Shown: positions 39,136-48,640 of the stretch, one piece after another | Position numbering within the stretch: position 1 is the stretch's first letter | Layout: the number at the start of each line of letters is the position of its first letter | Source: JACCZX01 sp963791315 | GTDB taxonomy: Bacteria > Pseudomonadota > Gammaproteobacteria > Burkholderiales > Burkholderiaceae_F | Direction of reading: 5' to 3' | Assembly (NCBI GenBank): GCA_963791315.1 | Contig: CAWBRQ010000008.1 | Span: 78,965 to 142,964, forward strand | Length of the DNA stretch: 64,000 nt | Notes under the pieces: model-generated | What the model was told of the DNA's origin: nothing | The model's input: the letters and a program-made list of their open reading frames with translations, nothing else | Databases searched by the model: none | Position numbers and translations under genes: made by a program

Positions 39136-41265
39136 ATGAAGCGACGGCAGTTTTTAACTCAAGTAAGCGTGGCTGCGGCTACAGTGCTTGATGCAGGCGG
39201 CGGAAGAGCAGCGGAACCGCTCGCTGCGGCGACGCCGGGCCCCTCTCAGGCAAGAGGGCCTGCCCCGGCCTCCGCCTCGGGTCTGCCGACCCTTATGCTG
39301 CATCCATCTTCCAGCGGCACGCAGCCCTATTTTGCTGCCGTGTATCCGCTCGAGGGAGCGGTTGCGTCAAACCAGACGCTCGAGTCCGAGGACGATCCAA
39401 CCCTTCGCGGATCGGTCTTGTCGCGCTGGCCCGATGGTTCGGCATCGGTCGTCGTGCTAGGCGGAGAAATCGCGGTCACTGCTGGCAGCGCAAAGTTCGT
39501 ACGCTTGCGCCCCGGCAATACGACCGGTACTTCACTCAAGCCCGCACGGATTGGCCAGTTGGTTTCCGATGTGTCGATTTCATTCGGCGCTCTCGGCAAT
39601 GTGCTGCTAACCGATTTCTCGGTGCCGCATAAGATCTGGTGGGCGAACGAGCGCCTGATTTGTTGCCGCTATCGAGTGCCGATAGGTAGCGACGCAACCC
39701 TCGAGGCGCTTATCGACATTCATGCGTTTTCGTCGAACCACGCATTCGTGGAGATCGTGGTCGAGAACGGCAAGGTGAACTCAAGTTCATCAGCTCCGAG
39801 CGCGCCGGCGAACAAGTCCTACACGGCGACTGTCAGTGTCAATGGAAGCGCCATTGCCACGGTCACTTCGTCATCGGGACCAGGAGGAGTGCACCAGCCG
39901 TTCCGCGCGTGGTACGCGTCGACGTGGGTCAATGGCGACCCGGGCATCGCGGTGACACACGACGCGGCCGCAATGCAAGCGCATCCGATGCTGCACAAGG
40001 TCTGGAAAGCGGGTAACAGCAAGGCCGCGTACGCGACCGATGCGTATACGCCGTGGACTGCAGGAAGATGGCCGAAGTCTGAGATGGATGCGGGAGGTGA
40101 CAGCCCACAGATCGGTTCTCTGACAAAGTGGGATTCGGACTACTTGCAGACGGGTGACGCGAACGCGCGCAATGGCGTGATCACAAATGCTCTGGCGCTG
40201 CTGTCGTTCAATCTCAACTACCGCGACTCGACCACTGGCCTGGTTCCCAGCGCCGCCCAGACAATTGGCAAACGGATGGCCGGGCAAGCGAACTGGCCCG
40301 CTACCTACCGTGAGCCACAACACCATACGAGCAATCCGCTGGCGTGGGAAGTATCCCATCACGGCGCTGCCGGATTGATTGCATTTCTGTGCCGTCCATC
40401 TCCGGTCTTTATCGAAATCGCCCAGAAGATCGCAGCATTCAACGGTGCAAACATGTCGACCAATTGGGTGCACGGCGTCGCCAACTACCAATGTCGAGGC
40501 GTCGCCTGGTGCGCGCGAAGCCTTGCACATGCCATCTACCTGACGCCAGATGCATTTGCGTCAGGCGAACTCAGTTCCTGGAAGCGGTCTGCGAAGGAAG
40601 CCTTGTACCGAAACGTACAGTACTGGACTGCGACGAGGGCGTTGCCCAACCCCAAGGGAAACTGTCCACTGGGTTTTGTCCTCGAGTACAGCGTGGACTC
40701 AGGTCCGGATCTGGATCCGACCAAGCCGGGAATGCAGCGGTCAACCTTTCAGGACGAGTTTTTCATTACCGAGGTCTGCAAGGTTGCCAATTCGAAACTC
40801 TTGAGTCGCACGCAGCAGGTCGAACTCAGTGCGATTGCGGATGCAGCGTGCCAGTTCCCAATAAGGTTCGTCAATGAATCCATCAATTGCGAGTTCCGCG
40901 CGATCGGCGCGAGCCAGCTCACTGTCAGCTCGCACCCGGAGGTGTACGTCGAGTCGAACTGGGCCGCAGTACAGGCGTTTCAGTTTCCCGGTGACCCTCC
41001 CCCAGGCCCGGGTAAGTGGCTCTCAGGCAGGAATGTGTCAACCTATTCCGCACTTACGCCTGAGGACTCATCGATTGTGGCAGGAGCCACTTCGTACGGC
41101 TCGCTTTTCTGGTCTGCCTTTTCAACTGCGGTAGAGAGGAACGTGAGCGGAGCCTCTACAGCTTGGGACAAAGTGGTGACAAATGGTGGAATCACCAATC
41201 TGTCGACGTGGGCTGACGGCTTTGCCGACGATCCTCGTCATGGCTTCTATCCGAGAACCAAGTGA
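39136..41265 (+). CDS. Large Tat-exported protein, possible polysaccharide-acting (RIFT-barrel/helical domain)
   Basis: 709 aa from ATG 39136. Tat signal MKRRQFLTQVSVAAATVLDAGG, then an APASASG linker. The first 250 residues look all-beta (PYFAAVYPLEGAVASNQTLE, GDGSASVVVLGG-like WPDGSASVVVLGGEIAV). The remainder alternates tryptophan-rich helices (WPKSEMDAGGDSPQIG, PLAWEVSHHGAAGLIAF, WVHGVANYQCRGVAWCARSL). I am reminded of PcRGLX/YetA-like rhamnogalacturonan-lyase proteins with an N-terminal RIFT barrel, but this is low-confidence memory. Ends by overlapping the ATG of the next gene (TGATG), so translation is coupled. Probably the main enzyme of this exported cluster. Confidence 0.55.
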   Translation: MKRRQFLTQVSVAAATVLDAGGGRAAEPLAAATPGPSQARGPAPASASGLPTLMLHPSSSGTQPYFAAVYPLEGAVASNQTLESEDDPTLRGSVLSRWPDGSASVVVLGGEIAVTAGSAKFVRLRPGNTTGTSLKPARIGQLVSDVSISFGALGNVLLTDFSVPHKIWWANERLICCRYRVPIGSDATLEALIDIHAFSSNHAFVEIVVENGKVNSSSSAPSAPANKSYTATVSVNGSAIATVTSSSGPGGVHQPFRAWYASTWVNGDPGIAVTHDAAAMQAHPMLHKVWKAGNSKAAYATDAYTPWTAGRWPKSEMDAGGDSPQIGSLTKWDSDYLQTGDANARNGVITNALALLSFNLNYRDSTTGLVPSAAQTIGKRMAGQANWPATYREPQHHTSNPLAWEVSHHGAAGLIAFLCRPSPVFIEIAQKIAAFNGANMSTNWVHGVANYQCRGVAWCARSLAHAIYLTPDAFASGELSSWKRSAKEALYRNVQYWTATRALPNPKGNCPLGFVLEYSVDSGPDLDPTKPGMQRSTFQDEFFITEVCKVANSKLLSRTQQVELSAIADAACQFPIRFVNESINCEFRAIGASQLTVSSHPEVYVESNWAAVQAFQFPGDPPPGPGKWLSGRNVSTYSALTPEDSSIVAGATSYGSLFWSAFSTAVERNVSGASTAWDKVVTNGGITNLSTWADGFADDPRHGFYPRTK

Positions 41266-42539
41266 TGGCTAGCCTTACTTCTATTCCAGTCGCCATCAAG
41301 GTAACGCCGGTACCGGTCTATGTCAGCGGCCTTGCGACATTTCAAAGCAGGGAGCTTGTTGGCGCATACGGACCGTCTGGCTCGTTTGGAAAAGCACGGC
41401 CGCTCGCTTCTGCTTTGCAGGGATGGGCGACGTCGAAGGGCGGTGCGTTCAACCAGTTCAACACCGCGCGCATTTGCTCCGACTATTCGGGCGGCTGCGA
41501 AGATCGCACGAACAAGCGCATCCATTGGGGTGGTGACGGGGGTCACGCCTCGACCGCCTGCAACGGTGCGTTTTTCTATGATGTGCGTGACGACGGCACG
41601 GGTAGGCCGAGGGGTGCGTACGGAGTGCCCGGTACGTTCAGTGCGCTAAGTGACGTGCCGTCCGCGCCTGTTCCGGCCATCTGGCCAGATGGGCGACCCA
41701 ACGCGGCACACACCTATCTGGCCCGTGGTTACTGTCCGACGAACAATCGACATTACAAGTTCGGTCACTTGTCAGCGTACACAGCCGGGTCTGGTTCGGC
41801 GGTCTCATCGCCCGCGTGGTGTAACCCTGACTCTACATCGCATTGGCCAACAAACAACTGGCACACGTTCTCAGGGCCGTCTTTCGCCTTCGATGGCGAA
41901 GGTGATTGGGTGATGGTCAGCCCGGACGGAACCAAGGCGCTGTACGGAATCCTGAAGGATGGAAGCCAGCCCGCCAGGTTCTACGACATGGTGAACGGCA
42001 CTTGGGGCGCACAGGAAAAGGTCACAAACAGTCCGCAGTGGAACGGCAATATGCAAACCTATGTATGGGACAGCATCCGGAACCGTGCCTTGCTGATTAC
42101 CGCCGGCATCGGGGCTCAGATGGATGTGGACTGGGTCGCCGAAAGGCTGAGCAACCAGACAAGGATCACACGCGCTGGTGATCTGCTGGGTCTCGACCGA
42201 AACACACAGTCTGTGTGGTTTGACGCGGACCGTCATTACCTTGGCAAAGCGGCCAACACAAAGGGTGTCATTTGGTGTTTCGGCGGTCGCAATCCGCAAT
42301 CGAATATGAACGACATTACCGAGTTCGATCCCGTGAACTACACGGCGGTTCGTTACCGATTGAGCGGGCAGATTCCGCAGCAGGCACAACAAAGTGGCGG
42401 CTTGTATCAAGGGCTCATGAACAGGCACGTGTTTATTCCGGAGTGGCGCACGGTGTTCTTTGTGACCGATATGGAGCGTGGCGCGTACGCAGTGAGACTG
42501 CCTGGCGCCGCGGAGGACACTTCTCTTCTTGCTATTTAG
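41265..42539 (+). CDS. Kelch/galactose-oxidase-like beta-propeller protein
   Basis: 424 aa from ATG 41265, which overlaps the previous stop (GTG 41262 also in frame). No signal peptide is obvious, although MASLTSIPVAIKVTPVPVYVSG is mildly hydrophobic. Blade-like repeats: WVMVSPDGTKALYGILKDGS, FYDMVNGTWGAQEKV, TYVWDSIRNRALLITAG, VIWCFGGRNPQSNMNDITEFDP, NRHVFIPEWRTVFFVTD. The W-C-F-G-G-R pattern and D-I-T-E-F-D-P are kelch signatures. Galactose-oxidase-like propellers bind or oxidise glycans, but no copper ligands can be verified here. Likely a partner of the 709-aa Tat protein. Function unknown. Confidence 0.6.
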   Translation: MASLTSIPVAIKVTPVPVYVSGLATFQSRELVGAYGPSGSFGKARPLASALQGWATSKGGAFNQFNTARICSDYSGGCEDRTNKRIHWGGDGGHASTACNGAFFYDVRDDGTGRPRGAYGVPGTFSALSDVPSAPVPAIWPDGRPNAAHTYLARGYCPTNNRHYKFGHLSAYTAGSGSAVSSPAWCNPDSTSHWPTNNWHTFSGPSFAFDGEGDWVMVSPDGTKALYGILKDGSQPARFYDMVNGTWGAQEKVTNSPQWNGNMQTYVWDSIRNRALLITAGIGAQMDVDWVAERLSNQTRITRAGDLLGLDRNTQSVWFDADRHYLGKAANTKGVIWCFGGRNPQSNMNDITEFDPVNYTAVRYRLSGQIPQQAQQSGGLYQGLMNRHVFIPEWRTVFFVTDMERGAYAVRLPGAAEDTSLLAI

Positions 42540-42623
42540 AGAAGAGGGAGTGAATAGACGGTCGGGGGCTGTGAGTTTCGATCAGCAGCCAGCATGCGAA
42601 TGTATCTGTTCCGGTTCTTGTAT

Positions 42624-43286
42624 CTACTCGCGCCAGTGGCCAGCCTTTATCAGCTTCTCGCGCAAGCCGGGGAGTTCGATGCCCGCACCATAGGCTCTTG
42701 CTGCGTATGACCGCGCCCGCTCGTAGTCACCCAAATCAACCAAGACCAGCCCCATGTTGTAGAGAAGTATTGAATCGTCCGGAGCAAGTTTTTCGGCCAC
42801 TTCGAATCGCCGCAAAGCATCGGCTTGGCGACCAACGCGTGCTAGATAGGTACCGTATAGCTTCGAGACCACCGGGTCATCCGGCCGAAACTCGACGCCC
42901 CGCATCAAGTAGCACTCGACGGGCATACTGGCACCTGAAGGTTGGGGCTTCTGATCGCGGAACGACAACCTGATCAGAGAGTTCAGAGCACGCGGGTGGT
43001 TCGGAACGTATCGCAAGAGAAAGTCGATGTCGACCCCCAGTGAGCCACTTTTGCCCCTGACCAAGGCCTCCACATCGCGGTCGAAGTGATTGCTTTCGAT
43101 CTGCTTCACTCTTGGCTGATCGCGAGCATCGTAGTAGTCGAGACGCTCCTCCATCCACACCGGCGAAGGGCACTCCGCTGGCGCGAAACGCACCGATTGG
43201 CCGTAGACTGAATCGGCAGCCGTAAAGAAGGTGAAGACTGCGCCGAGCGCGCAAACGAGACTCTGCGGAATGAGCTTGTCTGACAT
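42624..43286 (-). CDS. Exported TPR-containing protein
   Basis: 220 aa from ATG 43286; longer in-frame starts exist to 43424 but lack a signal. Sec signal MSDKLIPQSLVCALGAVFTF ends near VYGQS. The central part (ERLDYYDARDQPRVKQIESN, FLLRYVPNHPRALNSLIRL) is helical. The C-terminal third is a TPR pair (VSKLYGTYLARVGRQADALR, LLYNMGLVLVDLGDYERARS). Periplasmic helper proteins of this type are frequent at polysaccharide loci. It faces the convergent propeller gene, 85 bases away, and is divergent from the decarboxylase. Confidence 0.7.
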   Translation of the reverse strand: MSDKLIPQSLVCALGAVFTFFTAADSVYGQSVRFAPAECPSPVWMEERLDYYDARDQPRVKQIESNHFDRDVEALVRGKSGSLGVDIDFLLRYVPNHPRALNSLIRLSFRDQKPQPSGASMPVECYLMRGVEFRPDDPVVSKLYGTYLARVGRQADALRRFEVAEKLAPDDSILLYNMGLVLVDLGDYERARSYAARAYGAGIELPGLREKLIKAGHWRE

Positions 43287-43581
43287 GTGTCGATCTACTG
43301 TAGGTCGGTGCTTATTGCTATCCACACTTGAGCGCACATCATTGACCACCCCGATTAAACCAGCGCAGCAGGTCATTGCCCAGTCGTAATAACGGTAGGG
43401 TCCCGCCGTTGGTTGGCCACGCAACCCAGCATTTTTCGCACCCTCTGCGCAAGTGACGCGCAGGTAGCCATAGCTCCATGGCTCACCCGGTTGGAAAAAT
43501 TACGCAGGCTCGTTGCCATCGATAGAATTCTCCTGCGAAACCTGGTCCAGGTCTCGCGTTAAGGAACATCGAAAAGGAAAC
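43287..43581. other. Divergent intergenic region of 295 bases
   Basis: Between the minus-strand TPR gene and the plus-strand PLP decarboxylase, so it should hold both promoters. A poor sigma-54-like arrangement (TGGATAGCAATAAGCA, minus strand, 43309-43324) is too near the TPR start to trust. An AGCCAT/ATGGCT hairpin at about 43467-43484 is the only other structure I noticed. Confidence 0.35.
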
Positions 43582-45036
43582 ATGGGGCCAATGCTTGAGC
43601 ATCTGAAAAAGACTCTTAAGAGCGCGGTATTACGTGAACTCCACCGGCGCAACGAATTGCTGCGCGACCGTCTCGGTCAGGTCGATGGAATTTCGCCGGC
43701 CGCGTGGGGAGCCAGTCGCAACTCCGCAAGCGAATTGGTCATCGGCGGTTGCAGCGTACCTGCCCTCGCTCGCGAGTTTGGCACGCCGCTGTACGTTGTC
43801 GATAAGGCTCGCCTTAAGGCGGACTTCGAGGACTTTGTCGGCAGCTTTCGGAATATCTATCCAAAGATTGAGGTCGGTTATTCCTACAAGACTAATCCGC
43901 TGCCCGGGGTGCTCGCAGAACTACACCGGTTTGGAGCGCTCGCAGAGGTCATTTCTCACTTTGAACTCTGGCTCGCACTACGTTTGGGAGTTCCGCCTGA
44001 ACGCATTCTCTTCAATGGCCCAGGCAAGACTCCGGAAGCCATCGGGCTGGCGGTTCGAGAAGGTGTCTCGTTGATCAATATAGACGGCTTGGCAGAGATC
44101 GATGAAATAGCAAGTGCAGCGGCGCGTTCTGGTCGACGGCAGGCGGTGGGCGTTCGTATCGTGACTTCCGTCGGTTGGTCAGCGCAGTTCGGCCTCAGTG
44201 TGAAGTCGGGCGATGCATTCGAAGCATTTCGCCGAATCGCGACCCATCCTCACTTGACAGCGACTGGACTTCACTTTCACCTTGGAACCGGTATTCGTGA
44301 AGCGCCCATCTATCTGAAAGCGGTGCGAGAGATGCTCGACTTCGCACATCGGCTCAAATCGGAGCTCAAGATTGAAATCATGCACCTCGATCTTGGTGGC
44401 GGGTTTGGAGTTCCGACCGTGCGTCCGATGTCGATCTGGGATCAACGTCTCATCGCGAACGGGATGCCTCCGGGGCCTGTTGATATGGAAGCCGCAGCGC
44501 GACCGAGCGACTACTCGCGAAGCATCATCGATCTGGTTCGACAACACTACCCGGGCCAAGACTCGTCGCTGCCCATCATCTATTTTGAGCCTGGGCGCGC
44601 ATTGAGCAGCCGAGCCCAGTGCCTCATCCTAAAGGTGCTGGCGGTCAAGGAGAGTGGCGGCAGCCGGCTCAAGGTGATACTCGACGGAGGCAAGAACATC
44701 GCGATGCCGACCGGCTACGAAGTGCACGAACTGCTGCCAGTGAACGGTGCAACCAATGCTGGGCACGAGAACATCGACTTCTTCGGACCCCTATGTCATC
44801 CGGGTGACCAACTTTTCGTCGCGAAGCGATTTCCCCGTCTTGCCCCTGGAGATCTGGTTGCCGTGATGGACGCCGGCGCGTACTTCGTTCCAAATCAGAT
44901 GAACTTTTCTCACACTCGACCGGCGGCGGTGATGGTTGCCGAAGGGCGACCGCATGTATTGCGAGACCGAGAATCGTTTGGAGATATCGTAAGGCTTGAT
45001 CGGTTGGATGCAACAGACCGGTTGCTTGCCGCGTGA
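43582..45036 (+). CDS. PLP-dependent decarboxylase, exosortase A system-associated
   Basis: 484 aa from ATG 43582 with AAGGAAA ribosome site. Alanine-racemase/LysA-type fold III decarboxylase. Lys103 in VGYSYKTNPLPG binds PLP. Further marks are ILFNGPGKTPEAI, GLHFHLGTGIREA, DLGGGFGVP, YFEPGRALSS and the C-terminal dimer-site MDAGAYFVPNQMNF with the GPLCHPGD substrate loop. In exosortase A loci a protein of this class travels with an acyl-CoA ligase and an acyl carrier protein; neither is visible nearby. Possibly makes an amine that decorates the polysaccharide. Ends 60 bases before a convergent heparinase-like gene. Confidence 0.85.
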   Translation: MGPMLEHLKKTLKSAVLRELHRRNELLRDRLGQVDGISPAAWGASRNSASELVIGGCSVPALAREFGTPLYVVDKARLKADFEDFVGSFRNIYPKIEVGYSYKTNPLPGVLAELHRFGALAEVISHFELWLALRLGVPPERILFNGPGKTPEAIGLAVREGVSLINIDGLAEIDEIASAAARSGRRQAVGVRIVTSVGWSAQFGLSVKSGDAFEAFRRIATHPHLTATGLHFHLGTGIREAPIYLKAVREMLDFAHRLKSELKIEIMHLDLGGGFGVPTVRPMSIWDQRLIANGMPPGPVDMEAAARPSDYSRSIIDLVRQHYPGQDSSLPIIYFEPGRALSSRAQCLILKVLAVKESGGSRLKVILDGGKNIAMPTGYEVHELLPVNGATNAGHENIDFFGPLCHPGDQLFVAKRFPRLAPGDLVAVMDAGAYFVPNQMNFSHTRPAAVMVAEGRPHVLRDRESFGDIVRLDRLDATDRLLAA

Positions 45037-45096
45037 TCTTCCTTTCGCTACACCGACCGAGCGGCTTTGAAAGACAGTCGCCGACATCAGCCCGAC

Positions 45097-47340
45097 CTAA
45101 CGCAAATACCACAACGCGGCCAGAATCCCAAAGCTCAGCCACGCAAGCGATGCCATTGTCCTGAGCACTGGCACACTGCCCGGCTTGAAGCGACGCGCGG
45201 CGCCGATCACCGCTTCCTGTAGTGCGAGGATGATCAGAGCAAGCATCGTCACTCGGTAACGGTAGAAGGTGAGGTCGCGCACCCCTGGAAACTCGCGCAT
45301 CGCAGCCTCGTAAGCCGAAACAATTTCCCGACGACGTGGCTCGATGTCTGCTGAAGCCACGAGCTCCACGCTTTCATCGCGGCCGTCGGCAAATCGAATC
45401 GAAAGACGGTCGTTTACACGCCGCACGACTAAATGGTCTTGCTCACTGTCCACCGAAATGGTCCACTGGGTCTCGTCTCGCTCGGCGCTCTCCATGCGGA
45501 TCGACACTCTCTGTTCTCCGAGTTTCAGCACCGTGGCGACGGGCATCCGATCCGCACGTTGCTGCACCTCGATTGCGGGTGCGGGCGTCGGCTGTCCTGC
45601 GCGGACGATCCACCCACCGAAGGGTGTGAGGCTTCCCACTCTGATTGAAGGTGCTGACGCAAGAGGGCCAGCAAAAATCAGACGAGCCGCCGCCGTTGAA
45701 TCGAACGATCGCAGCAAGAACTCCTTTTCACCCGTGGCCTGTACTTTGATTTCGGGCATCATCGTCCATAGACTTTCGACGAGTTGGACTTGGGGAGCCG
45801 CCGCGGAATCCAACACGATCCACGTGCTCCCGTTGATCTCCACGATCTGTCGACGCACCGATTCGCCCTGCAACAGCCTGCGTTCGAGGTCAAATGCCGA
45901 AACCGAACGCGAGGAACCTGCCCCCCGCAGTACAGTTTCGCGGACGACTCGCGGTGATTCGCCGTGAAAGTGAGGCGCGTTCGAACCACGCCAACCGTTG
46001 GCGTCTTCAAAGCCTCGAGCGCCGTATGGCCAGTACCCCGAGTTGGTCAGCCACGTGCGCCCTTGGGCCCAGACCGCGATGGCCATGTCGTCTGCAAGCT
46101 TGTGCGCGCGAGAAGGGAAATTTGACCAGGTCACAACGGTCTGACTGAGGCTTTGCGGCCGCGGCCAAGTTTCAACGCCCCGCCATCCGACAGCGAAGCC
46201 CGCGACACCGTACAGTCGGCTCGCCGGTATCGGAGCGCTTGTCGGATCAACGCTATCCTCGATTGTCCGCGGCGAGTGATCGGTATTTCCGTACACGGGG
46301 AGCGTTCGGTCCGGCCGCTGCAACAGATGCGAAAACTCGGTAACGCGCTCAAGCAGGCGGGGCCAGTCCGGAGGAATAGGACATCCGCTCAACTCGAAAA
46401 CGCGCATCGTCTTGATCAGCAGATCACGACCAAACTCGTGGTAACCCGCCGAATGTTCGAGCACCGGTCCTTCGGCGTCTATGTAGTAGCGCATCTGCTT
46501 CACGGTGCGTGTGCAGCCTACGGTCTTGAAGGATTCAGCGCGAGGCAGCGTCGGAAACGCGATCGCAAGCTGAATCAACGCAATGTTCTGCATGATTCCA
46601 TGGTTGGTCCGGCTGTTGTAAAGCGCGGGCTTCGCCAATCTCGCTCCGGTGCGGTCTGCCAGCTGCAGTACCGAGCGCGCTGCGGCTGGATCAAGATCGT
46701 TCCGCTCCCGTGCGAAAGACCAGAGCAGAGCTAGTGTTGGAACACGCGCAGCGAGCGCGTGGTCGTTCCATAGCAGTCCTCGCGGCACCAGACGCCAAGC
46801 GTCGACCCGGTCGAACGCGAGCGTCTCATCAACCGCCGCGTCGAGAAATCGCTGATCGCGCGTTGCCGAGTAGGCGCCGAGCAGGAGGCGGACCGTCCCC
46901 AAGCTCGCAATCTGAAGCGCGTGGAAAGGCAAGCCTGCATCCAGGTGTGACGCCCGAAACGGAAACGGCAGCACAGCCATCGGCTGCCCGGCGAACTGTA
47001 CGTTGCCGGAAAGGACTCCTTCCCCAAGTTGTCGGAGCCGGCTCGGATCCCGCATGTCCGGCAAATCGATGAGCGTGATCAGAGACTGCTCACCGATCTC
47101 GGCCAGCGTAAGAAGCGAGGGGGCAGTTCTGGCTCGCGAAACATCCTCGTCGGAAACCTGCGTCGGTCCCGTCCAGTACAGACGCACTTCCGGCACCCAG
47201 ATGAATGCAAATGCCAGCACGACACTCAAGACATTTGCCGCCAGCGCAAGCCTGCAGAAGGTCAGAAGCTTGCCACTCTGAACGCCCCTCATGTCCGCAT
47301 CACTTGTTTCCGGGGCGATCGCCGTCGCCGACGATTGCAT
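45097..47340 (-). CDS. Heparinase II/III-family membrane protein
   Basis: About 747 aa from ATG 47340 (overlapping the upstream glycosyltransferase by 41 bases). ATG 47292 would begin 8 bases after that stop and keeps the first transmembrane helix (LTFCRLALAANVLSVVLAFAF). A helical toroid with HSAGYHEFGRDLLIKT follows, then an all-beta heparinase C-domain (FPSRAHKLADDMAIAVWAQG, GYWPYGARGF, HFHGESPRVV). Two C-terminal hydrophobic helices (VTMLALIILALQEAVIG, ASLAWLSFGILAALW) anchor it. Family role: lyase-type cleavage of acidic polysaccharides, here probably trimming of the nascent exopolysaccharide in the periplasm. Such proteins recur in exosortase A loci. Confidence 0.75.
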   Translation of the reverse strand: MQSSATAIAPETSDADMRGVQSGKLLTFCRLALAANVLSVVLAFAFIWVPEVRLYWTGPTQVSDEDVSRARTAPSLLTLAEIGEQSLITLIDLPDMRDPSRLRQLGEGVLSGNVQFAGQPMAVLPFPFRASHLDAGLPFHALQIASLGTVRLLLGAYSATRDQRFLDAAVDETLAFDRVDAWRLVPRGLLWNDHALAARVPTLALLWSFARERNDLDPAAARSVLQLADRTGARLAKPALYNSRTNHGIMQNIALIQLAIAFPTLPRAESFKTVGCTRTVKQMRYYIDAEGPVLEHSAGYHEFGRDLLIKTMRVFELSGCPIPPDWPRLLERVTEFSHLLQRPDRTLPVYGNTDHSPRTIEDSVDPTSAPIPASRLYGVAGFAVGWRGVETWPRPQSLSQTVVTWSNFPSRAHKLADDMAIAVWAQGRTWLTNSGYWPYGARGFEDANGWRGSNAPHFHGESPRVVRETVLRGAGSSRSVSAFDLERRLLQGESVRRQIVEINGSTWIVLDSAAAPQVQLVESLWTMMPEIKVQATGEKEFLLRSFDSTAAARLIFAGPLASAPSIRVGSLTPFGGWIVRAGQPTPAPAIEVQQRADRMPVATVLKLGEQRVSIRMESAERDETQWTISVDSEQDHLVVRRVNDRLSIRFADGRDESVELVASADIEPRRREIVSAYEAAMREFPGVRDLTFYRYRVTMLALIILALQEAVIGAARRFKPGSVPVLRTMASLAWLSFGILAALWYLR

Positions 47341-48571
47341 CGAATAGTGCTGCAAGTTCTCTCGCTCCTTGGCGCCGTCCATGCTGGGCCAGGAGTTCTT
47401 GCGACGGCACATGGGCGGTTCCGGTGCGACAGTCATTCAGGAACGTGCGCAGCACCTGTTCAATTTCATTGCTTCGCGCCATGTCGGCCATGTACGGCAC
47501 GCTCCATTGCCGGGCCAACAGATCATGCGTATCGCCACGCGGGTCGCACAAGCCAACGATCGGTCGGCGACATGCAAGATATTCGTACGCCTTGGCCGGA
47601 ATCTGCCGGTTGCAGGCTTCCCCCTGGAACAGCAAGAGGCCGCTGGCAGAACGCATCTCCTTGATCGCCTCGTCGTGCGGCACGCGCGGCTCCACTCGCA
47701 CGAAATCGCTCAGGGCCAGCTCACTGATCTGTCTTGCATACGCGTCATCACGGCCCGTCGCACGAAGGATGATTTGAATATGTGCCGGGTCGATCTCGCC
47801 GCGAGCACGCATGGCCGCAAGCGCACCCAATAACGCGCTAGGGTCCCGATCAGGCATTTCCATCAGGCCGCTGTGCACGAGCTTAATGCACTCCTCCGGG
47901 TTCGCGCGAACAGGAGCCGTTGGAAACTGCACTGCGTCGTCATCGACACCATTGGCAATGACGCAAAACCGCTCTGACGGTAACTCCGGATAGCGCTCCA
48001 GATATAGGCGACGTGCTCCTGGCGTGGTGACAACCACTTTGCGTGCGGCAAACACCGCCATGCGTTCAAGCCAGGTATGCACACGTCGGCTCAACGCGTC
48101 GACCGGCCAGTGTTCGTAGACCACCGGATCGCGCAGATCGATCACGAGCGGCAGTTTGGTCAGTCGATGCAGGCCAATCGCCACTAGTAGCGCGCTCGGT
48201 ATCGGAAACGTTGCCCATAGCAGATCGGGCGACCGGGTGCGCACCACGCGCAGGCCTAGCCAGCATGCACAGACAGCCCATGCAACCCAGCGGTCAGGAA
48301 TTGCAAGCCAACGCGGATAGCGGCCGCCAATCGATAGATCCCGCGCAACATCCAGACCACCCGCGCGCACTACCTCGGTCGATGGGGGGATGAGGCTCAC
48401 ACTGCCTGCATCGATCTCGGTGAACAAACGCTCACGCGCAGTGAGTACAACGGGATGCCAGTTATGCGTCGGCAAATGGCGTACGAAGCTGAGTACGCGT
48501 TGACTGCCCGTGCTCTGTGCAAACGGAGGAAAGTAGAACGCCAGCATCAACGCGGTGCGTTTCATGGGCAT
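47300..48571 (-). CDS. Glycosyltransferase family 4
   Basis: 423 aa, ATG 48571 (MPMKR) with MKR at 48565 also possible. GT-B fold, group 4: MLAFYFPPFAQSTGSQRVLSF, LPLVIDLRDPVVYEHWPV, KVVVTTPGARRLYLERYP, VIANGVDDDAVQFP, IKLVHSGLMEMPDRDPSALLG and the C-terminal YEYLACRRPIVGLC donor-site region. Cytosolic addition of a sugar to the lipid-linked exopolysaccharide repeat is the expected role; the sugar is unknown. It lies between an ATP-grasp gene upstream and the heparinase-like gene downstream, all minus strand and closely spaced. Confidence 0.85.
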   Translation of the reverse strand: MPMKRTALMLAFYFPPFAQSTGSQRVLSFVRHLPTHNWHPVVLTARERLFTEIDAGSVSLIPPSTEVVRAGGLDVARDLSIGGRYPRWLAIPDRWVAWAVCACWLGLRVVRTRSPDLLWATFPIPSALLVAIGLHRLTKLPLVIDLRDPVVYEHWPVDALSRRVHTWLERMAVFAARKVVVTTPGARRLYLERYPELPSERFCVIANGVDDDAVQFPTAPVRANPEECIKLVHSGLMEMPDRDPSALLGALAAMRARGEIDPAHIQIILRATGRDDAYARQISELALSDFVRVEPRVPHDEAIKEMRSASGLLLFQGEACNRQIPAKAYEYLACRRPIVGLCDPRGDTHDLLARQWSVPYMADMARSNEIEQVLRTFLNDCRTGTAHVPSQELLAQHGRRQGARELAALFDAIVGDGDRPGNK

Positions 48572-48640
48572 ATCGGGACCAGAGCGCGGCTCGGTCCGCA
48601 TCGAGCGTCATCGCAGAGGATTGGCCGTGTCTCCGAAGCT

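Noticed and set aside
43287..43581. Riboswitch or sigma-54 promoter before the PLP decarboxylase
   Set aside because: No cyclic-di-GMP riboswitch core and no correctly spaced -24/-12 pair on the plus strand.
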